From: Lachnospiraceae bacterium 28-4
GTDB lineage: Bacteria; Bacillota; Clostridia; Lachnospirales; Lachnospiraceae
DNA: 64,000 bases
Assembly: GCA_000403275.2 (NCBI GenBank)
Contig: KE159600.1
Location: forward strand, 765,708 to 829,707
Direction of reading: 5' to 3'
Below, in pieces: positions 34,687 to 43,181 of the stretch. How positions within the stretch are numbered: the stretch's first letter is position 1; every line of letters starts with the position of its first letter. The notes under the pieces were generated by a model that worked only from the letters and a program-made list of their open reading frames with translations, ran no database searches and was not told where the DNA came from. The position numbers were made by a program, and so were the translations under genes.

Positions 34687-34991
34687 TACTTAATTCAGAT
34701 TTTTGTTTGATAATCAGCAGTTATGGTTGTTTTCATTTTATAAGTTTTATACGTTGTTCTTTATAAATTCGTATTCATAATCTACGTCTTGAATGTAATG
34801 TTTTTGTAAAACTGGCGGCAAAACAATATTTATAGTATTTTTGACTTATTGCCCCTAAACGATTTGAAACTAAAGAAACTCTTTACACTTAGTCTTATAT
34901 TTTATGTATCAGATTGAATATAAAATTTCGGTGGTAACACTTACGAATTTAGCTGAAAAGAAGAAAACTTGTCGAAAATTGTCGCATAGGA
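34687..34991. other. Gene-free, AT-rich right end of the cargo element
   Basis: About 300 bases without a credible gene. The only structure seen is the pair of TTGTCG motifs at 34969-34974 and 34979-34984, close to the right boundary. An open frame from 34904 enters the GH1 remnant but its first 31 codons are not GH1-like. Confidence 0.5.
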
Positions 34992-35593
34992 ATGCCAAAC
35001 AGCCTGTACTCATAGGAACGGCTACGACAGGTACTCTCTGTTATCCGTTGGACGATTCCGAGGAGGCGGAGGAAAAGGCTTATGCACTATCTTTTCCTAC
35101 GGACGGGGAAGGGATTGGCTTTTCCCATAATTGGTTCCTGGATCCGGCGATTCTTGGAAAACATGAAATAGATCTGTTTTCTCTGAATGAAAAAGAGATG
35201 GAAATTATCCGGCAGCCCATAGATTTTATAGGGATAAATATTTATAATGGGCAGCAATGTGATAAAAATGGTTATGTAAAGCGTTATCAGGGATTTCCGA
35301 GGACGGCGTTGGGATGGGCGGTGACTCCCGAAATCATGGATTACGGGTTAAGATTTTTGCAGAGGCGTTATGGACTTCCTGTCTATGTAACGGAGAACGG
35401 AACAGCGTGTAACGACAAGATTTACGGGGATGGCAGGGTACATGATGTGGACAGGATTGACTTTACCGGGAAATATTTGAAGGAAATGGAGAAGGCCATA
35501 GAAAAAGGCTGCGATATCCGGGGGTATTTTCATTGGTCTCTGATGGATAATTTTGAATGGAATGAAGGATATGCCCCCCGCTTTGGATTGATT
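34992..35593 (+). pseudogene. GH1 beta-glucosidase, middle part of the broken gene
   Basis: From the second ATGCC copy onward the frame reads AKQPVLIGTATTG, then IDFIGINIYNGQQ, the nucleophile motif YVTENGTA, and WSLMDNFEWNEGYAPRFGLI, all standard GH1. Catalytic residues of both halves survive but are separated by the cargo element, so no active enzyme is expected. The part ends at 35593, where IS66 begins inside the FGLI codons. Confidence 0.92.
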
Positions 35594-35716
35594 GTAAACG
35601 GTAGATAGTGAGTACCTCGACTGTGAGGGAAAAATATGTGACAATAGACTATATTTCTATCACAGGTATTAAAAGTTGATCCTTAACTTTTGATACCGCT
35701 ATACGGAGGTAAATCT

Positions 35717-36091
35717 ATGAGTTCAGCAACAACAGCAGTGGCTGTACAGTACCGTTTACAAGAATGGGCCGCACAGATCAGGGAATGCCAGAACCGTCCC
35801 GCAGGCATGAGTGTCATCGATTGGTGTGCCGGCCACGGCATTACGAAAGCAAACTATTATTACAGACTGCGCCGCGTAAGGGATGCGTGTCTGGAATCCC
35901 TTGCGCCAGAGGCCCCGATGCAGCAGATTGTGCCGGTAAACACCTGTCTGCTACAGCAGGAAACACAAGACGGCAGCGGTATACAGCAGGGGCTGTCCGT
36001 TTCTGTAAATGGTTTTTCCATCCACGTAACGGAATCCACACCAATGCCGCTGCTTGCGGCAGTCCTTAAGGTGGTGCGGGATGCTCAATGA
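35717..36091 (+). CDS. tnpA: IS66 accessory protein TnpA
   Basis: The 124-aa protein contains GMSVIDWCAGHGITKANYYYRLRR-type helix-turn-helix sequence typical of IS66 TnpA. The start at 35717 is preceded by GGAGG; the longer frame from 35690 is not needed. It overlaps tnpB by 11 bases. It is required for transposition in characterised IS66 elements. Confidence 0.85.
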   Translation: MSSATTAVAVQYRLQEWAAQIRECQNRPAGMSVIDWCAGHGITKANYYYRLRRVRDACLESLAPEAPMQQIVPVNTCLLQQETQDGSGIQQGLSVSVNGFSIHVTESTPMPLLAAVLKVVRDAQ

Positions 36092-36443
36092 CGCCACCTG
36101 CTTTAAAGCCGTCTACATTGTCTGCGGCTACACCGACCTGCGCGCCGGCATGGACCGGCTGGCGGCACTCGTGGAAACACAGACCGGGAACAGGCCATAT
36201 ATCCCGGATACACTCTATCTTTTCTGCGGGAGGCGCACAGACCGCATCAAGGGACTTGTATGGGAAGGGGACGGATGGCTCCTGTTATACAAACGGCTCT
36301 CGGAAAGCCGGTTCCAGTGGCCGCGCACCCCGGATGAGGTGCGTGAATTGACGCCGCAGCAGTTCCGGTGGCTGATGGAAGGGCTGACAATCACCCCGAA
36401 GAAATCGGTCAGGCCGGTGGAACCGCCGGAATACATGGGATGA
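36081..36443 (+). CDS. tnpB: IS66 accessory protein TnpB
   Basis: The 120-aa protein has the hallmarks VCGYTDLRAGMDRLAALVE, LYLFCGRRTDRIKGLVWEGD and LTPQQFRWLMEGL of IS66 Orf2/TnpB. The ATG at 36081 lies inside the end of tnpA. Function is in transposition; the mechanism is not established. Confidence 0.9.
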   Translation: MLNDATCFKAVYIVCGYTDLRAGMDRLAALVETQTGNRPYIPDTLYLFCGRRTDRIKGLVWEGDGWLLLYKRLSESRFQWPRTPDEVRELTPQQFRWLMEGLTITPKKSVRPVEPPEYMG

Positions 36444-36719
36444 CTTTGTGCAAAACGGAGAAATTTCCAGACGGTTTTCCTGCCGAAAAAAATGTCCCGT
36501 CTTATCCCTGCCAAGCCACGCTGCGCACCATAAAAGAGTCCGGAATGAGCGCAAATATGCTTTTCCTTCCCGAAAAAGGGTTCCGAAAATAGCATCGTAC
36601 ATAGGCAGCATACGCTGTCTTAACCATAGGCATTATGACGGACATCCGGCAGTGACGGGTCCGCAAAAATCCCGTATCCATGGTATCATAAGGTTGTCAG
36701 GATACCAGGAGAAAACAGC

Positions 36720-38342
36720 ATGGCCTTAAAATATACGGAAGAACAACTGAACAGCCTTGACAGGGAAACGCTTATAAAGCTGTTCCTGTCGCAGCAGGAG
36801 CAGCTTGAAAATATCGACCATACGCTCCAGCTTGTTTTGGAACAGATGGCGGATTTAAAGCGGCACCGGTTTGGCCGGTCATCGGAGAAACATGAGGCCG
36901 AAGACCAGATCTCCTTTATGGAAGTGGATGGGAAGATTGTATTCTTTAACGAATCCGAAGCTGTTGCTGCAGAGGAAAACACGCAGGATGAGGCGGAAAG
37001 TGTTTCCCGCGCAAAACCGAAGAAAAAGCAGGGCAAACGGGAAGAAGACCTGGACGGGATTCCGGTAGTTGTGGCGGAACATTCCATGACGGATGAGGAA
37101 CTGGAGGATGAATTTGGAAAGGACGGCTGGAAACAGCTCCCGGATGAAGTATACCGCAGGTACAGCTTTACCCCGGCGAAAATCGAGGTGGAGGAACACC
37201 ATGTGAAGGTATATGCCGGAAAGGAAACGGAAGAGGTCATCAAAGCGCAGCGTCCGCAGACCTTATTAAGGGGGAGCCTTGTTTCCCCTTCGCTGGAGGC
37301 AGCGGTGATGAACGCCAAATATGTCAATGCCGTCCCTCTTTACCGGCAGGAACAGGAGTTTGAACGTTATGGCCTGCACATTTCAAGACAGAACATGGCG
37401 CACTGGACGATCCAGTGCGCAGGCCGTTACCTTGCGGTCCTTTATGATTACCTCCACGAAAAGCTGTACAGCTGCCACGTCCTGCAGGCAGACGAGACGC
37501 CCGTACTGGTGAATAAGGACGGCCGCCCTGCCGGGAGCAAAAGTTACATGTGGGTATACCGCACCGGACGGATGTATACAGAATGCCAGATCGTCCTTTA
37601 TGAATATCAGATGACCCGCAATGCCAGCCATCCAAGGGAATTCCTGAAGGATTTCAGCGGGGCATGCGTCACGGACGGCTATCAGGTTTACCATACGGTC
37701 GAAGAGGAACGGGAAGACCTGAAGATTGCCGGGTGCTGGCCCCATGCGGGGCGCAGGTTTGATGAAGCAGTAAAAGCGCTGCCGCAAACAAAGCAGAAGG
37801 ACAGCCGCGCATATCTTGCGCTGACCATGATACAGGCCATCTACCGGGAGGAAAAACTGCTTAAGGATCTTCCGGCAGAAGAACGTATGATCCGCCGCCA
37901 GCTGAGCGTAAAGCCCCTGGTGGAGGCTTATTTCGTATGGGTGCGTGAAAACCTCCCGAAGGTGCCGCAGAAAAGCAAGACGTGGGAAGGTTTCAATTAT
38001 TCCCTGAACCAGGAAAAATACCTGAAGGTATTCCTGGACGATGGCGAAGTGCCGATGGACAATAACGCTGCGGAACAGTCTATCCGCGGATTCTGCATCG
38101 GCAAGAAAAACTGGGTGATGATCGATACCATCGCCGGTGCAAAGTCCAGCGCCATCATTTACAGCATTGCGGAAACCGCAAAAGCAAACAATCTGAAACC
38201 GTATGATTACTTTGAGTATCTGCTTACCGGGATCCCGAAACATCTGGATGATACAGACCGTAGTTTTCTGGATGACCTGCTCCCCTGGTCACTAAGCCTG
38301 CCGGAGAACTGCCGGAAGCCTGGTAAGAATGAAGTGAAATAA
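36720..38342 (+). CDS. tnpC: IS66 transposase TnpC
   Basis: The 540-aa DDE transposase has a coiled-coil-like N-terminus, the KRHRFGRSSEK block near residue 60, catalytic Asp residues in LQADETPV and CVTDGYQVYH, and the Glu in DNNAAEQSIRGFCIGKKNW. A C-terminal IS66 end domain (FEYLLTGIPKHLDD) follows. The frame is intact, so the element may be active. Confidence 0.94.
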   Translation: MALKYTEEQLNSLDRETLIKLFLSQQEQLENIDHTLQLVLEQMADLKRHRFGRSSEKHEAEDQISFMEVDGKIVFFNESEAVAAEENTQDEAESVSRAKPKKKQGKREEDLDGIPVVVAEHSMTDEELEDEFGKDGWKQLPDEVYRRYSFTPAKIEVEEHHVKVYAGKETEEVIKAQRPQTLLRGSLVSPSLEAAVMNAKYVNAVPLYRQEQEFERYGLHISRQNMAHWTIQCAGRYLAVLYDYLHEKLYSCHVLQADETPVLVNKDGRPAGSKSYMWVYRTGRMYTECQIVLYEYQMTRNASHPREFLKDFSGACVTDGYQVYHTVEEEREDLKIAGCWPHAGRRFDEAVKALPQTKQKDSRAYLALTMIQAIYREEKLLKDLPAEERMIRRQLSVKPLVEAYFVWVRENLPKVPQKSKTWEGFNYSLNQEKYLKVFLDDGEVPMDNNAAEQSIRGFCIGKKNWVMIDTIAGAKSSAIIYSIAETAKANNLKPYDYFEYLLTGIPKHLDDTDRSFLDDLLPWSLSLPENCRKPGKNEVK

Positions 38343-38345
38343 AGG

Positions 38346-38388
38346 CTGGAGCAAATCTGTTTCTATCATACAGGTTTGCTCCAGTTTT
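38346..38388 (+). terminator. Terminator after tnpC
   Basis: CTGGAGCAAATCTG pairs with CAGGTTTGCTCCAG around an 11-base loop and is followed by TTTT, inside the IS66 right end. Confidence 0.7.
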
Positions 38389-38416
38389 GTATAGGTACTC
38401 ACTATCTACCGTTTAC

Positions 38417-38523
38417 GATTGATTTTTGTGGACTATCGAAATCAGGAAAGGATTTGGAAGGATTCAGCTTATTGGTATCGGAAAGTAATAGAAAATAACG
38501 GGATAAATTTTGACGGGAAATAG
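38417..38523 (+). pseudogene. GH1 beta-glucosidase, C-terminal tail of the broken gene
   Basis: After the second GATTGATT copy the frame continues FVDYRNQERIWKDSAYWY and ends at the TAG at 38521. This is the normal GH1 C-terminus (family pattern FGLI-x-VDY-x-x-Q-x-R-x-x-K-x-S-x-x-W). It proves that IS66 entered an already complete coding sequence rather than landing after it. Confidence 0.9.
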
Positions 38524-38591
38524 ATAAAGGAGACTGAAAAGAAAGGATGCTGCTTAAATGCGCGTCTTTTCTTTTTATTTATAGGAATGTA

Positions 38592-38622
38592 CCCAAAATA
38601 AAAAACCTGAAATTTCAGGTTC
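38592..38622 (-). terminator. Terminator of the tRNA-Pro gene
   Basis: On the minus strand the 18-base palindrome AACCTGAAATTTCAGGTT is followed by TTTTATTTT, a few bases after the tRNA 3' end. Confidence 0.8.
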
Positions 38623-38628
38623 TTTAAG

Positions 38629-38702
38629 TCGGCGCGACAGGATTTGAACCTGCGACCTCTGCGTCCCGAACGCAGCGCTCTACCAAACTGAGCCACGCGC
38701 CG
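38629..38702 (-). tRNA. tRNA-Pro (anticodon CGG)
   Basis: The cloverleaf reads on the minus strand: acceptor CGGCGCG with CGCGCCG, D-arm GTGGCTCAGTTTGGTAGAGC, anticodon stem CTGCG/CGCAG around TTCGGGA (anticodon CGG, codon CCG), and T-arm AGGTTCAAATCCT with discriminator A. CCA is not encoded. Confidence 0.95.
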
Positions 38703-38728
38703 ATATGTGTTGTGTTGCAACAAATAAG

Positions 38729-38758
38729 ATAATACAATATTTTATACCCATTTGTCAA
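38729..38758 (-). promoter_or_regulatory. Promoter of the tRNA-Pro gene
   Basis: On the minus strand a consensus TTGACA and a TATTAT are separated by 18 bases, about 27 bases upstream of the tRNA. Confidence 0.7.
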
Positions 38759-38837
38759 TGTTTGTACTATACATTTTTTTAGAATTTGATATAATTCTTT
38801 TGCATGAATATTTTATTTAACGGATGGTGGTGGTGAA

Positions 38838-40211
38838 ATGGCCGGAAATATAAAAACAATGACGGAAGGAAAGCCTTTGAAGCTGATTTTTTCTTTTGCG
38901 CTTCCCTTGATGATAGGAAATGTATTCCAACAGTTGTACACGGTAGTGGATACCATGGTGGTAGGGCAGGTATTGGGAGTAAACGCCCTGGCGGCGCTTG
39001 GGGCTTCCGATTGGCTGAATTGGATGATACTCAGTGTGATTCAGGGGTTTGCACAGGGTTTTTCTATTTTGATGGCACAGGAATTCGGTGCAGGACATAT
39101 AAAGCGATTAAAAAAAGTAGTGGGTAATGCAGTATGTTTATCGGCCATATGCGCGGTGGTGCTGCTTATTTTGGGAGAGTCCATAGTAGTTCCTGTGCTG
39201 GGATTATTGCAGACGCCGGGGAAGATTATAGGCCAGTCGGCATTATACTTGCGGATTATGTTTGCCGGGATTCCGGTGGTTATGGCATATAATCTGCTGG
39301 CTTCCATATTGAGGGCTCTTGGAGACGGGAAGGCGCCGCTGCATGCGATGATAGTTGCCGCAGTGATCAATATTGTGCTGGATCTTCTTTTTGTTATGGG
39401 CTTTCGTTGGGGAATCGCCGGTGCGGCAGCGGCAACGGTTATTGCGCAGCTAAGTTCCAGTATTTACTGCTATATGCATATAAGAAAGGTGGAAATCCTT
39501 TCTTTAAGCCGAGAGGATTTCCGCTTGGAGAAGGATCTGGACTGGAAACTGATCTTTCTGGGACTCCCTATGGCACTTCAAAATGCGATTATTGCGGTGG
39601 GCGGGATGATCGTCCAGACGGTGGTAAACGGTTTCGGGGTCATATTTATCGCCGGGTTTACGGCTACCAATAAGCTGTACGGGGTTTTGGAAGTGGCGGC
39701 GACTTCTTACGGGTATGCGATGATTACATATGCAGGGCAGAATCTTGGAGCCGGGAAGATAGAAAGAATAAAGAAGGGAATGAAATCGGCAATTTTGGTC
39801 GCGATAGCGACGGCAGCAATAATCGCCGTATGTATGTTGGTTTTTGGGCATGAAATTCTGGGGTGTTTTATTTCGGGAACGCCGGAAGAAGTGGAAATGA
39901 CGATGAATATCGCCTACCATTATCTTGCCATTATGAGTATATGCCTTCCCATACTATATATTTTGCATGTGGTGCGTTCCGCTTTGCAGGGAATGGGGGA
40001 TACGCTGCTGCCGATGGTTTCCGGAATCGTTGAATTTGCCATGCGGACGGGAACGGCCATACTGCTGCCAATGGCCATAGGGGAAGAAGGGATATTTTAT
40101 GCGGAAATCCTCGCATGGATGGGGGCGGATGCTATTTTAGTGAGCAGTTATCTGGTCCGGGTAAAAAAGCTGGACAGAATGAATAAAAAAGAAGGGGGTT
40201 GGATAGGTTGA
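38838..40211 (+). CDS. MATE family efflux transporter
   Basis: The 457-aa protein has about twelve membrane segments. The opening GKPLKLIFSFALPLMIGNVF, followed by QQLYTVVDTMVVGQVLGVNA, is the family signature, and the second half repeats it (GLPMALQNAIIAVGGMIVQT). It should export cationic drugs or metabolites by sodium or proton antiport across the cytoplasmic membrane. GGTGGTG precedes the ATG. Its stop overlaps the start of the ogt gene. Confidence 0.9.
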   Translation: MAGNIKTMTEGKPLKLIFSFALPLMIGNVFQQLYTVVDTMVVGQVLGVNALAALGASDWLNWMILSVIQGFAQGFSILMAQEFGAGHIKRLKKVVGNAVCLSAICAVVLLILGESIVVPVLGLLQTPGKIIGQSALYLRIMFAGIPVVMAYNLLASILRALGDGKAPLHAMIVAAVINIVLDLLFVMGFRWGIAGAAAATVIAQLSSSIYCYMHIRKVEILSLSREDFRLEKDLDWKLIFLGLPMALQNAIIAVGGMIVQTVVNGFGVIFIAGFTATNKLYGVLEVAATSYGYAMITYAGQNLGAGKIERIKKGMKSAILVAIATAAIIAVCMLVFGHEILGCFISGTPEEVEMTMNIAYHYLAIMSICLPILYILHVVRSALQGMGDTLLPMVSGIVEFAMRTGTAILLPMAIGEEGIFYAEILAWMGADAILVSSYLVRVKKLDRMNKKEGGWIG

Positions 40212-40678
40212 TTTGCTATACCATATGCCGAATATCTGAATTTGAAATAACGATAGTGGAAAAAGAAGGGAAAATAATACAGGCTTCTTTTGGCAGTTGC
40301 GGAATGCCGGAGTGGACGGAGAAGAAAACGAATTTGCTTGCGGAAGCGGAGCGGCAGTTAAGAGAGTATTTCTGCGGGGAGCGGAGAGAATTTCAGCTGC
40401 CGCTGGTTCCGGAGGGCACAGCTTTCCAGCAGAAAGTTTGGAAAGCGCTGCAGACGATCCCTTATGGAGAAACAAGAAGTTATAAAGAAATTGCAATACA
40501 GGCGGGTAACGAAAAAGCATGCCGCGCCGTGGGAATGGCGAACCACAGGAATCCTATCGGTATTTTTATACCGTGCCACAGGGTGATTGGAAGCGGCGGG
40601 GAGCTGACAGGTTATGCCGGGGGACTGGATAAGAAAAAGTTTTTACTGGAATTGGAAAGCGGAGGGAATAGAAATTGA
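40208..40678 (+). CDS. ogt: Methylated-DNA-[protein]-cysteine S-methyltransferase
   Basis: A suicide DNA repair protein that takes the methyl group from O6-methylguanine. The active-site motif IPCHRVI (Cys123) and the DNA-binding helix block FQQKVWKALQTIPYGETRSY are present; the end LTGYAGGLDKKKFLLELE is standard. A TTG at 40208 overlaps the MATE stop as TTGA and is the likely start. A TTG three codons upstream is also possible. It overlaps the next gene by 4 bases. Confidence 0.93.
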   Translation: MICYTICRISEFEITIVEKEGKIIQASFGSCGMPEWTEKKTNLLAEAERQLREYFCGERREFQLPLVPEGTAFQQKVWKALQTIPYGETRSYKEIAIQAGNEKACRAVGMANHRNPIGIFIPCHRVIGSGGELTGYAGGLDKKKFLLELESGGNRN

Positions 40679-41877
40679 GCAATGCGGCAGTTATTTTGAA
40701 AAAAGGGGAAGGAAGAACGATCAAGGCCGGTGGAATGTGGGTGTTTGATAATGAGATCGACCGGATTTCAGGTTCGTTTGAAAATGGGGATACCGTGGAA
40801 GTGCATGATTTCGACGGCTATTTCATGGGATATGGGTTTATCAATACGAAGTCTAAGATTACCGTAAGGATGATGTCGAGGCGGAAGGAAAACCCGGTAA
40901 CGGAAGAGTTGATCGAACGGAGGGTAAGGGCAGCCTGGGATTATAGAAAATGGACGGTGGATACGGCATGCTGCCGCCTGGTTTTCGGAGAGGCTGATTT
41001 TTTGCCGGGTATGGTAATTGATAAATTTTCGGATGTTTTGGTGGTGGAATCGCTGGCTCTCGGGATCGACCGGTGGAAACCGGTGATTTTGGATAAGCTG
41101 GTAAAGGTACTCGCTGAAGATGGTATCGAAATCAGAGGAATATATGAAAGAAGCGATGCCAAAGTAAGGGAAAATGAAGGGATGGAGCGATGGAAAGGAT
41201 TCATCGGGGCACCTTTTGAAACAAAAGTGGAAATTATGGAAAACGGCGTAAAATATATAGTGGATGTGGAAGACGGCCAGAAGACAGGATTTTTTCTGGA
41301 TCAGAAAAATAACAGGGCCGCTATCCAAAAGCTGTGCGGCGGAAAGCGGGTGTTGGACTGTTTTACCCATACGGGTTCTTTTGCCCTCAATGCGGGGATG
41401 GCAGGAGCGGCATCCGTCCTTGGCATCGACGCTTCCATGACAGGAATACGTCAGGCGGAGGAGAATGCCAGGCTGAACCATTTGGAAGACAGGGTAAAGT
41501 TTATGTGTGCGGATGTGTTCGACCTATTGCCGGAGTTGGAGGAAAAAGGTGAAAAATTTGATGTGGTAATACTGGATCCGCCCGCATTTACAAAGTCCAG
41601 GGGCTCCGTGAAAAATGCGGTAAAGGGATACAGGGAGATCAACATGAGGGGATTAAAGCTGGTGGAAGAAGGAGGGTTTCTGGCCACTTGCTCTTGTTCT
41701 CATTTTATGGAACCAGAGTTGTTTGCAAAGACGATAAGAGAGGCAGCAAAAAGCGCCCATAGGAGGTTAAGACAGGTGGAATTCCGTACGCAGGCGCCGG
41801 ATCACCCGATTCTATGGGCGGCAGATGAATCTTATTATTTGAAATTTTATATTTTTCAGGTATGCGGCGAATTATAA
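40675..41877 (+). CDS. Class I SAM-dependent rRNA methyltransferase, RlmI-like
   Basis: The 400-aa protein has an N-terminal PUA domain (KKGEGRTIKAGGMWVFDNEI) and a C-terminal Rossmann methyltransferase with GGKRVLDCFTHTGSFALNA, LGIDASMTGIRQAEENA, VVILDPPAFTKSR and CSCSHFM containing the catalytic Cys. This is the layout of RlmI, which makes m5C in 23S rRNA. The TTG start overlaps the ogt stop and has GGAGGG upstream. Its 3' end overlaps the convergent vanZ-like gene by 6 bases. Confidence 0.88.
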   Translation: MSNAAVILKKGEGRTIKAGGMWVFDNEIDRISGSFENGDTVEVHDFDGYFMGYGFINTKSKITVRMMSRRKENPVTEELIERRVRAAWDYRKWTVDTACCRLVFGEADFLPGMVIDKFSDVLVVESLALGIDRWKPVILDKLVKVLAEDGIEIRGIYERSDAKVRENEGMERWKGFIGAPFETKVEIMENGVKYIVDVEDGQKTGFFLDQKNNRAAIQKLCGGKRVLDCFTHTGSFALNAGMAGAASVLGIDASMTGIRQAEENARLNHLEDRVKFMCADVFDLLPELEEKGEKFDVVILDPPAFTKSRGSVKNAVKGYREINMRGLKLVEEGGFLATCSCSHFMEPELFAKTIREAAKSAHRRLRQVEFRTQAPDHPILWAADESYYLKFYIFQVCGEL

Positions 41878-42534
41878 AGGCATACCGATTGCGGAATCCC
41901 AGATAATATCCCATATGGCGTTGGAAATAAAAGGTGTAATCAGGAAAGTGACCAGCCAGGGAGTAAAGAAATAAATATAAATCTCCTGTCTGGCAAGTTT
42001 CTTGCGCTGCGGATTATTTGTTTTGGAATGCATACGTTTCATAAAGCGCATATTTTTTATAAGAAGGAAAACGCAATACCCTACCGCAGACCCCAAAAGG
42101 TTCATAATAATATCGGTGATATCTGTCACTGCCGTATTGGCAAAGCAAAAGACCTGCGATATTTCGATTAAAAAGGAAAACAGCAACATATAAAGAAAAA
42201 CTTTTTTCGGCGGCTGGAATTGTTTCCATAGTGTGGGAAGCAACAGGCCGAGGGGCATAAAGAGAAAGAAACTTTGCATATAATGATTAAGATTGTCCAT
42301 GACCCCATAAAAAGGAATAAAATTAAACTGGGGATCAAAATTAAGTTGGTACAAAGAAGGCGTATCCGTGGACATAAGTATGGAACAAATAGCCAGAGCG
42401 TACAAATATAAGCCAAACTGATGCCGTTTGGGCAATTTATGTTTTTTGAAAATGATCTGTAAAATGATCATAAAAGGTATCACACCAATATATGCGGCGA
42501 ATGTGTTGACACACAATACAGTGAAATCAGACAT
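41872..42534 (-). CDS. VanZ family membrane protein
   Basis: The 220-aa protein has five or six membrane segments and the family region NLNHYMQSFFLFMPLGLLLP, FSFLIEISQVFCFANTAVTD and ITDIIMNLLGSAVGYCVF. VanZ homologues modify sensitivity to teicoplanin and lipopeptides in some species; the biochemical activity is not known. GGGAGG precedes the ATG, and a sigma-A promoter lies upstream. Confidence 0.88.
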   Translation of the reverse strand: MSDFTVLCVNTFAAYIGVIPFMIILQIIFKKHKLPKRHQFGLYLYALAICSILMSTDTPSLYQLNFDPQFNFIPFYGVMDNLNHYMQSFFLFMPLGLLLPTLWKQFQPPKKVFLYMLLFSFLIEISQVFCFANTAVTDITDIIMNLLGSAVGYCVFLLIKNMRFMKRMHSKTNNPQRKKLARQEIYIYFFTPWLVTFLITPFISNAIWDIIWDSAIGMPL

Positions 42535-42578
42535 CTTTATCCTCCCGGTACATATTCCGATAATAAATCTAATTCAGT

Positions 42579-42607
42579 ATAATACAGTGATATTATTTTT
42601 TTGTAAA
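42579..42607 (-). promoter_or_regulatory. Promoter of the vanZ-like gene
   Basis: On the minus strand TTTACA and TATTAT are separated by 17 bases, about 45 bases upstream of the ATG at 42534. Confidence 0.65.
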
Positions 42608-42804
42608 TAAAAATTGAAATTTTTTCTTAACATATTACATTATACACCTTTTTTCGTAAAGCACAATTATAAGATTTTCCAAAAAGCAAAATGGAATAAT
42701 GTGGCTGACTGATATGTTCCGTCAGGTCAAATAATAAGAAGGAAAACGGACGGCTGTATGTTCAGGAAAGGCCGGACGGGAAATATTGGAGAAGAGGTGA
42801 TCAT

Positions 42805-43026
42805 ATGGATAATAATCAGCTTCCAATCGGATTGGGACTTTCCCTCGCGATGAATCAAAAAGCGATGGATAGGTTTTCGGGAATGACCGAAGCGGAGAAA
42901 GAACGAACGATTGCCAAAAGCAGAGGAGTGAAATCGAAAAGGGAGATGGATCGTATTGTCAGTTCGCTGGCGGAAGATGACGACGAGGATTTGAAGGGAT
43001 TTTTTAGTGGAACCCAGATAAAATAG
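42805..43026 (+). CDS. Small acidic conserved-type protein of unknown function
   Basis: This 73-aa protein begins MDNNQLPIGLGLSLAMNQKA, with a helix FSGMTEAEKERTIAKSRGVK and an acidic C-terminus (LAEDDDEDLKGFF). AGAGGTGATCAT before the ATG is a good ribosome site, which supports it as real. The form recalls small regulatory-like proteins of Clostridia with an EKE..I-x-KS-x-G helix. I cannot name a function. It has no operon partner. Confidence 0.65.
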   Translation: MDNNQLPIGLGLSLAMNQKAMDRFSGMTEAEKERTIAKSRGVKSKREMDRIVSSLAEDDDEDLKGFFSGTQIK

Positions 43027-43181
43027 GACGGACTGCGGCGGGCCTTGCCGGACAGGAAAGAACTGCGGGTCTGCCGCTGCCTTGCCAGTTTACAATTTAA
43101 CAAATATAATTATGTATTGACAAGCATGCAATTAAATGAAAAAATGGGAAAATATAGAAAAAAACTTGAATGGAGAAAAAA

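Larger units (their letters stand above)
30734..34991. mobile_element. 4.26-kb cargo element carrying a RloA-RloB-type operon, inserted in the GH1 gene
   Basis: The element is bounded by ATGCC at 30729-30733 and again at 34992-34996. Removing it together with one repeat copy fuses ALRQYA to KQPVLIG in frame, a normal GH1 junction. There are no obvious terminal inverted repeats and no transposase or integrase gene inside. CGACAA occurs at 30749-30754 and 30870-30875, and the inverse TTGTCG at 34969-34974 and 34979-34984, so short arms face each other near the two ends. This could suit a tyrosine recombinase supplied in trans, or a 5-bp-duplicating transposase; neither is proven. It appears clearly more AT-rich than the flanks. 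Confidence 0.75.
35594..38416 (+). mobile_element. IS66-family insertion sequence, complete
   Basis: The 2,823-bp element starts GTAAACGG and ends in its exact inverse; the terminal inverted repeats are 24 bp and perfect (35594-35617 and 38393-38416). The 8-bp target duplication GATTGATT flanks it at 35586-35593 and 38417-38424, as usual for the family. It carries tnpA, tnpB and tnpC in order. The 276 bases between tnpB and tnpC hold small overlapping frames but no gene I can support. A terminator lies after tnpC. The perfect ends and duplication suggest recent insertion. Confidence 0.96.

Noticed and set aside
36444-36719. Overlapping frames of 74-93 codons between tnpB and tnpC of the IS66
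   Set aside because: No family pattern, no ribosome site, and composition looks like non-coding IS DNA in this place.
38629-38702. tRNA-Pro as an attachment site for the nearby insertions
   Set aside because: No copy of the tRNA 3' end was seen at the edges of either insertion; both elements sit inside the GH1 gene with their own repeats.
43027-43100. GC-rich stretch after the small acidic protein as a terminator
   Set aside because: Partial self-complementarity is present (GGCGGGCCTTGCC) but there is no stable stem followed by T.
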